This document shows, piece by piece, positions 58,739-64,000 of a stretch of 64,000 bases of DNA. A program made the position numbers and the translations under genes. Numbering within the stretch: the stretch's first letter is position 1; every line of letters begins with the position of its first letter. Source of the DNA: an uncultured Acidobacteriia bacterium (GTDB taxonomy: Bacteria > Acidobacteriota > Terriglobia > Bryobacterales > Bryobacteraceae); assembly GCA_903923395.1 (NCBI GenBank), contig CAIXXM010000106.1, positions 1 to 64,000 of the forward strand. The letters run 5' to 3'. A model generated the notes under the pieces. It worked only from the letters and a program-made list of their open reading frames with translations. It was not told where the DNA came from and did no database searches.

Positions 58739-60718
58739 ATGAAGTTCCCCGCACTGCTCGCACTCACCGCCCTTGTGCTTACCGCCGCGCCGCCGAAACT
58801 CCTGCCTCCCGCCGGAGTCCCGGTTCCCGAGGCCGAACGCAAAGAGCTCGAAGCCACCCTCACCCAGTTCGAGGCAAAGCTGAAAGCCGTTCGCGCCCAC
58901 CCGCGCAGCGCCGATGCCGAGGTCTACTACAAGGCCGTCAAATACGCGCTCGAAGGCGGAGAGTTTTTCAAGGCTGACGAAATCGCCCACGCGAAGGAAC
59001 TCCTGCGCACCGGCATGGACCGCGCGGATTCCCTCGCAAAGAAAGACGCGCCGTGGCTCAAGGCCACCGGTCTTGTGGTCCGCGGCTACCGCTCCAAGAT
59101 CGATGGCTCCGTGCAGCCCTATGGCCTCTATGTGCCCGCTTCCTTCGCGCCGGACCGTCCACACAAATGGCGCCTCGATACCTGGCTCCACGGCCGCAGC
59201 GAGACTCTCAGCGAAGTCAACTTCATCTGGAGCTCACAGCGCAGCGCCGGTGAATTCCAGCCGCGCGACACCATCGTGATGTTCCTCTATGGCCGCTACT
59301 GCAATGCCAACAAGTTCGCCGGAGGCCTGGATCTCTTTGAAGCCCTGGCTGACGTCAAGACCGATTACCGCATCGACGAAAACCGCACCCTTGTCCGCGG
59401 CTTCAGCATGGGTGGCGCAGGTACCTGGTTCATCGCCTCACACTATGGCGATGCCTTTGCCGCCGCCGCGCCCGGTGCCGGTTTCGCGGAGACCTATGAG
59501 TACGCCAAGGTCGCCGACAAGGCTGCCAAAGACCCCTCCATGAAACCCACCTGGTGGGAAGAGAAGCTCTGGAAGCTCACGGATGCCACCGTCTACGCCG
59601 CGAACTTCTTCCAATTGCCCATCGTGGCCTATAACGGGGAGATCGATCCCCAGAAACAGGCTGCGGACATCATGGAACGTTACATGGCCGAAGAAGGCCT
59701 CTCGCTTTCCCGCGTCTGGGGACCCAACACCGCGCACAAGTACCATCCCGATTCCAAGATCGAGATCAACAAGAAGCTCGACGCCATCGCCGAAAAAGGC
59801 CGCGATGAATGGCCGAAAAAGGTCCGCTTCACCACCTGGACTCTGGCCTATAACAAGATGCGCTGGGTTGCCGTGGATGGCCTCGACAAGCACTGGGAAC
59901 GCGCCCGCGTGGATGCGGAAATCGTCAACGACCACAGCGTTTCCGCCAAGACTGTCAACGTGTCTGCCCTGACCTTCGAACTAGGCTCCGGTGCCAAGAT
60001 GCTCGACCCCGGCACCAAAGTCACGGTGACTCTGGATGGCCAGACCCTCACCGCGGGCGGACCCATGACGGACCGCTCCTGGACCGCTCATTTCCGCAAG
60101 ACCGCAGGCAAGTGGGCCCTCGCCACGGGCAAAGACGAGACCCTCGCCAAGCGCCCCGGCCTGCAGGGTCCGATCGATGATGCGTTCCTCAGCAGTTTCC
60201 TCATGGTGAAGCCCACCGGCACACCGATGAATGAATTGACCGGCAAGTGGGCCAAAGCAGAAGGCGACCGAGCTATCCGCGAATGGCGCAAACAGTTCCG
60301 TGGCGATGCCCCCGTGAAAGATGATTCCGCGGTAACTGATGCCGATATCGCCGCGAATAACCTCATCCTGTGGGGCGACCCGCAGAGCAACAAGATCCTC
60401 GCCCGTATCGCGGCCAAGCTGCCCGTTCAGTGGACTGCGGATGGTGTCAAGCTCGGCGGCCAGTCCTACCCCTCAGCAACGCACGCTCCGGTGATGGTCT
60501 ACCCCAATCCGCTGAACCCGAAGAAGTACGTTGTTATCAACAGCGGCTTCACGTTCCGCGAATTCGCTTACACCAGCAACGCCTGGCAGGTGGCGGAACT
60601 GCCGGATTACGCGGTCGTCGATCTCACCACGCCCCCCGGCGATAAATGGCCCGGCAAGATCGTCCGCGCAGGCTTCTTCGGCGAAAAGTGGGAGCTGCTG
60701 CCCAACGACGGAAAGTAG
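58739..60718 (+). CDS. Exported alpha/beta hydrolase (peptidase/esterase-like)
   Basis: A 659-aa exported protein, leader MKFPALLALTALVLTAAPP at ATG 58739. Residues 30-100 are helical. A hydrolase domain (about 120-350) has YGLYVPASFAPDRPHKWRLD, the elbow RGFSMGGAGTWF with nucleophile Ser, YNGEIDP and the likely catalytic His in HKYHPDSK, as in prolyl-oligopeptidase/S9-like planctomycete and acidobacterial proteins. The last 300 residues are a beta-rich domain (VNVSALTFELGSGAKMLDPG), then WGDPQSNKILARIAAKLPVQ. Substrate unknown. Divergent from mfd. Confidence 0.8.
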   Translation: MKFPALLALTALVLTAAPPKLLPPAGVPVPEAERKELEATLTQFEAKLKAVRAHPRSADAEVYYKAVKYALEGGEFFKADEIAHAKELLRTGMDRADSLAKKDAPWLKATGLVVRGYRSKIDGSVQPYGLYVPASFAPDRPHKWRLDTWLHGRSETLSEVNFIWSSQRSAGEFQPRDTIVMFLYGRYCNANKFAGGLDLFEALADVKTDYRIDENRTLVRGFSMGGAGTWFIASHYGDAFAAAAPGAGFAETYEYAKVADKAAKDPSMKPTWWEEKLWKLTDATVYAANFFQLPIVAYNGEIDPQKQAADIMERYMAEEGLSLSRVWGPNTAHKYHPDSKIEINKKLDAIAEKGRDEWPKKVRFTTWTLAYNKMRWVAVDGLDKHWERARVDAEIVNDHSVSAKTVNVSALTFELGSGAKMLDPGTKVTVTLDGQTLTAGGPMTDRSWTAHFRKTAGKWALATGKDETLAKRPGLQGPIDDAFLSSFLMVKPTGTPMNELTGKWAKAEGDRAIREWRKQFRGDAPVKDDSAVTDADIAANNLILWGDPQSNKILARIAAKLPVQWTADGVKLGGQSYPSATHAPVMVYPNPLNPKKYVVINSGFTFREFAYTSNAWQVAELPDYAVVDLTTPPGDKWPGKIVRAGFFGEKWELLPNDGK

Positions 60719-60806
60719 TACTTAGATTAAATCCTCCCAACGTTCCGCAGCGGCATAGCAACTCATTGGTCCATCGGGGGTTTTGAACTTCGGAAGGGGG
60801 AACTGC

Positions 60807-62753
60807 ATGAAGTTCCGGATTCTTACCACGCTGTTCGTTTGCTGCGGATCACTTCTGGCGCAGGGGCTGCAGGATATCGCTGCCCAACTGCCTGTGAGTG
60901 ACCCTATCTGCCCGAGATTCCTCGAACTCAAAGACTTTTCCGGGGGAACCGGTGTCACAATCCCGGCAACGGCTTCCCCGCAGGCTCTGCATGCCGCGAA
61001 GCTTGCGGCCCTCACCCGTCGCGTGGAACTCGCCGGCCTTCCCCCGGTGCCGGGCGGCAGTCGAACCGGCGGTACAACAACCCTCAATAACCTGGGCTTG
61101 GTCGATAAATATCTGTTCAGTGCCATGGCGGATGCGGGCGTGGAGCCTGCTGACCAAACCACGGACTATGAGTTCATCCGCCGCGTCACGCTTGATCTGA
61201 CTGGCCGCATCCCGGACCCCAATACCGTCCTCAGCTTCGTCGCCTCGAATGATCCCAACAAGCGAGCCGGCCTGATCGATCAGCTTCTCGCAAGTCCCCA
61301 GTGGGTGGATAAGTGGACGATGTTCTATGGGGATCTGTTCCGCAATAATTCCTCAAACTCCCAGGTCCGCCGTTATACCGATGGCGTGGAAGCCTTCTAT
61401 CAATATCTAAAAGGTGCACTGGCCGCGAACAAGCCCTACAACCAGATCGCCACGGACTTACTCACCGCCACGGGCGACAACAGTTACACCACCGGCACCT
61501 TGAATTATCTTGCCGGCGGCGTCGCGACAGGCGGCCCCATTCAAGATATCTTTGACCTGCAAACCGCAAACGCTGCCAATGATTTTCTGGGGATAACACA
61601 TCTCAACTGCCTGCTGTGTCACAACGGCAGAGGCCATTTGGATACGCTCAGCCTTTGGGCCTCCCAGCAGACACGCGTCAATGCCTGGGGTATGGCATCC
61701 TTTCTTTCGCACACTTACACCAACAACACGCGCGTGGACCCCAACGTGGTTACTCCTTATTACTGGGGCATCACAGATTCCTCAACACATGCCAGCAAAG
61801 ATTATCCCCTCAATACCACCACTGGGAACCGGCCCCCGCGCCAGCCTGTTGGCACACTAACAAATATTCCGCCCAGTTACATCTTTACCGGCGAGACGCC
61901 GAAGTCCGGCGAGAACTACCGCGTTGCCTTCGCCCGCATGATTACCTCCGACCCCCAATTTGCCCGGGCGGCGGTCAACTATGTTTGGGCCTACTTCTTC
62001 GGTGTGGGTCTGGTGGACCCGCCGAATGCCTTCGACCCCCTTCGGCTGGACCCTGACAATCCGCCCCCCGCTGGCTGGACTTTGCAGGCATCCAACCCGC
62101 GGTTGTTGAATGCCCTCGCGCAGGCCTTCGCCCAGAATGGCTATGACCTGAAGTGGCTGATGCGTCAGATCGCGAACTCGCAGGCATACCAGCTTTCCTC
62201 CAGATACGACGGCCAGTGGAACGATGCCTGGGCCAGTCTCTACGCCAGAAAATTCGTACGACGTCTCTGGGCGGAGGAAGTGCATGACGCAATCGCAGTC
62301 TCCAGCCGCGTCGTCCCGAGCTATACCCTCGCCAGCCCTTACGGCACCGTCAGTTATGCCATGCAGTTCCCGGAGACTGTCGCGCTTCCTGATGGAGCCA
62401 CCGGGAATATCTCCGGATTCCTCGACGCCTTTCTAAGAGGCAACCGCGATGACCAGCCCCGCTCCGGTGAAGGCTCCATCCAACAGGCCTTGAACCTGAT
62501 GAACGATACGTTCCTCATCAACCGTACGACGCCTGCGGGAAGTGCCGCCAGTCCGCTGCTTACGGCCGCACTGGCACAACCGGACGCCACGCTCATCGAC
62601 ACCCTCTTCATGGCGGTGCTCTCGCGCCACCCCAGCGCGACGGAACTTTCCATCGCGTCTGGCAACCTCGCGGCGGCCACCAGCCGGACGACAGAAGCGC
62701 AGAACTTGCTCTGGAGTCTCTACAACAAAGTCGATTTCGTCTTCAATTACTGA
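60807..62753 (+). CDS. DUF1549/DUF1553 protein with c-type heme motif
   Basis: A 648-aa exported protein, leader MKFRILTTLFVCCGSLLAQG, ATG 60807 with GGAAGGGGG upstream. DUF1549 starts at FIRRVTLDLTGRIPDPNTVL; a single CxxCH motif (CLLCHNGRGH) could bind heme c; DUF1553 holds GYDLKWLMRQIANSQAYQLS and YARKFVRRLWAEEVHDAIA. The pairing with a DUF1501 gene 9 bp downstream is standard in Planctomycetes and Acidobacteria; the pair is of unknown function, thought to work at the cell envelope. Confidence 0.88.
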   Translation: MKFRILTTLFVCCGSLLAQGLQDIAAQLPVSDPICPRFLELKDFSGGTGVTIPATASPQALHAAKLAALTRRVELAGLPPVPGGSRTGGTTTLNNLGLVDKYLFSAMADAGVEPADQTTDYEFIRRVTLDLTGRIPDPNTVLSFVASNDPNKRAGLIDQLLASPQWVDKWTMFYGDLFRNNSSNSQVRRYTDGVEAFYQYLKGALAANKPYNQIATDLLTATGDNSYTTGTLNYLAGGVATGGPIQDIFDLQTANAANDFLGITHLNCLLCHNGRGHLDTLSLWASQQTRVNAWGMASFLSHTYTNNTRVDPNVVTPYYWGITDSSTHASKDYPLNTTTGNRPPRQPVGTLTNIPPSYIFTGETPKSGENYRVAFARMITSDPQFARAAVNYVWAYFFGVGLVDPPNAFDPLRLDPDNPPPAGWTLQASNPRLLNALAQAFAQNGYDLKWLMRQIANSQAYQLSSRYDGQWNDAWASLYARKFVRRLWAEEVHDAIAVSSRVVPSYTLASPYGTVSYAMQFPETVALPDGATGNISGFLDAFLRGNRDDQPRSGEGSIQQALNLMNDTFLINRTTPAGSAASPLLTAALAQPDATLIDTLFMAVLSRHPSATELSIASGNLAAATSRTTEAQNLLWSLYNKVDFVFNY

Positions 62754-62762
62754 GAGGCTGAT

Positions 62763-64000
62763 ATGACCGGACAAGACCAGTTCAATAAGTGGATCGCCAA
62801 GTATCAGCGGCCCGGGAGGAGTCTGAGCCGCCCGCATTTGTCCCGCCGGGCTTTCTTCGAAGTTGCCGGTGCCGGACTCGCCGGTTCCTTTCTCCTGGAC
62901 AACAAGGCTGATGCCTGTACTGTTCAAACCTCTCAGAATGTAACCACGCAAAACAAGGCGAAGAATTGCATCTTCATCCTGCTTGCGGGCGCACCAAGCC
63001 ACATCGATACCTTTGACCTCAAGGTGGTCAACGGAACCACGCCCGCCGCCATGAACCCAACCATGATCAACGGCATCAACTGGCCCGTGGGCCTGCTGCC
63101 GAACATGGGTAAACAGTTGAATAACATGGCGATTGTCCGCTCCGTTCAGCCCTGGGCACTGGTACACAGCCTGGCGCAGCGCTGGACACAGATCGGCCGA
63201 AACCCCTCTGCCGCGCTCGGTGACATTGCGCCTAACATCGGCAGTATCGTCGCCATTGAGAAAGCCGCATCCCGCACCCCCGGACAAGTCTTTCCCACTT
63301 TCATTGCGCTGAATTCCGCCACCGCACCAGGCAATGGCTATCTGCCAGCCACTTATGCACCGTTCCGCGTTACTCCCGCGCAGAGCGGGATTCCCAACAC
63401 CTCCAACCCGCTGGGGCAGAGCCGTTTCAACGACCTTTGGAGCCGCGTTCACCAACTGGATGACCCGTTGCGGATTAACTCCCCTTTGGGAACTCCCGCG
63501 TCCGATTACGATGAGTTCTACAACTCCGCCCAGCAGATCATGTACAACACCGCAGTCCAGCAGGCGTTCTCTTACAGTTCCACGGATAAAGCCCGGTACG
63601 GCGATAATTCTTTCGGCAATGCGTGTCTCGTCGCGAAGCAGGTCCTCGCTGCCAATCAAGGCACACGCTTCGTCCAGATCACTTTGGGCGGCTGGGATAT
63701 GCACCAGGATATTTATGGCCAGCAGGATCCCAAGGGGAATAACCTCTTCACGCTCTGTCCCGTGCTGGACACCGGTGTCGGCGCGCTTCTGACAGATCTT
63801 GCGGCCAGTGGCCTGTTGAGCCAGACACTCGTTGTGATCGCGGGCGAATTCGGACGAACTGTCGGCCCTGTCACTCCCGCGGGCGGGCGCGACCACTTGA
63901 ACCAGCAATCCATCGTCTTCGCTGGCGGAGGAATCCATGGCGGCAAGGTCATTGGGCAGACAACTGCCGATGGTTCAGATACCGCTGATTTCGGTTGGTC
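62763..64000 (+). CDS. DUF1501 protein (3' end outside window)
   Basis: An open frame of over 410 residues from ATG 62763 to the window edge. A Tat-type leader follows a short head: LSRRAFFEVAGAGLAGSFLL. DUF1501 marks: IFILLAGAPSHIDTFDLK, ITLGGWDMHQD, VVIAGEFGRT and GGRDHLNQQSIVFAGGGI. DUF1501 proteins belong to the alkaline phosphatase/sulfatase fold group, with the Asp and His residues seen here as possible metal ligands. It directly follows the DUF1549/1553 gene and is likely co-transcribed. Confidence 0.9.
   Translation, partial: MTGQDQFNKWIAKYQRPGRSLSRPHLSRRAFFEVAGAGLAGSFLLDNKADACTVQTSQNVTTQNKAKNCIFILLAGAPSHIDTFDLKVVNGTTPAAMNPTMINGINWPVGLLPNMGKQLNNMAIVRSVQPWALVHSLAQRWTQIGRNPSAALGDIAPNIGSIVAIEKAASRTPGQVFPTFIALNSATAPGNGYLPATYAPFRVTPAQSGIPNTSNPLGQSRFNDLWSRVHQLDDPLRINSPLGTPASDYDEFYNSAQQIMYNTAVQQAFSYSSTDKARYGDNSFGNACLVAKQVLAANQGTRFVQITLGGWDMHQDIYGQQDPKGNNLFTLCPVLDTGVGALLTDLAASGLLSQTLVVIAGEFGRTVGPVTPAGGRDHLNQQSIVFAGGGIHGGKVIGQTTADGSDTADFGW

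Noticed and set aside
58636-58863. N-terminal extension of Mfd
   Set aside because: It overlaps the divergent hydrolase gene and is Ser/Gly-rich without match to Mfd.
62433-63938. 501-codon open frame on the minus strand
   Set aside because: Antisense to the DUF1549/1553 and DUF1501 genes, which have clear family motifs.

Overview
The window reads as ordinary bacterial chromosome, about 59% GC, from an acidobacterium of the Bryobacterales (Solibacter/Bryobacter/Paludibaculum-like). The evidence is four large exported proteins carrying the Solibacter-type C-terminal module (TIGR03437 type), five PEP-CTERM proteins, paired DUF1549/DUF1553 and DUF1501 proteins, a secretin with a C-terminal cohesin domain, and many Tat- or Sec-exported hydrolases. 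There is no prophage, IS element, CRISPR array or rRNA. Two tRNAs are present (initiator Met and Glu-UUC). The taxonomic call is inference from gene content.

Layout. 1-1.9 kb: end of a peptide ABC transporter operon. 1.9-4.9 kb: a LuxR response regulator, a receiver-PilZ protein and a CpaE-like ATPase. 5-9.4 kb: hisC with a near-leaderless promoter, a HemQ/chlorite-dismutase-family protein, an ECF sigma/anti-sigma pair, a structured orphan RNA at about 8254-8394, and a threonine dehydratase. 9.5-15 kb: a processive GT2 enzyme, infA, a ClpB-like AAA+ ATPase fused to a receiver domain, tRNA-fMet, a LolA-like protein and an exported Mn-SOD. 15-21.7 kb: exported proteins and a GH29 fucosidase.

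21.8-26.9 kb is the most unusual block. It runs on the minus strand as two paralogous PEP-CTERM proteins, a PiuC-type 2OG dioxygenase, a 2OG dioxygenase fused to trigger-factor-like chaperone domains, a JmjC/cupin-like protein without the usual iron motif, and a sulfotransferase. The last four genes overlap or nearly touch. I infer a chaperone-guided modification pathway (hydroxylation and sulfation) acting on a peptide or exported protein.

27-36 kb: a glycogen debranching enzyme, two tandem PEP-CTERM paralogues with defective start regions, ndk, sucCD, trpD, pepA and smpB. 36-48 kb: a secretion and surface locus with a secretin-cohesin protein, two pseudopilins and three large exported proteins; the last has a strong promoter, a long leader, strongly C-ending codons and a 15-bp terminator. 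48-64 kb: an AlaC-type aminotransferase, a GT4 enzyme, tRNA-Glu, a mutarotase-fold protein, a decayed carboxylesterase, a PEP-CTERM protein, a GH5-like hydrolase, mfd, an alpha/beta hydrolase, and a DUF1549/1553 plus DUF1501 pair cut by the window end.

Three exported-protein genes each carry one defect that a single transition could explain: an amber codon at a conserved Gln, a stop at codon 2, and ATA where a start is expected. These are recent pseudogenisation, unusual translation or sequence error; the sequence alone cannot decide.
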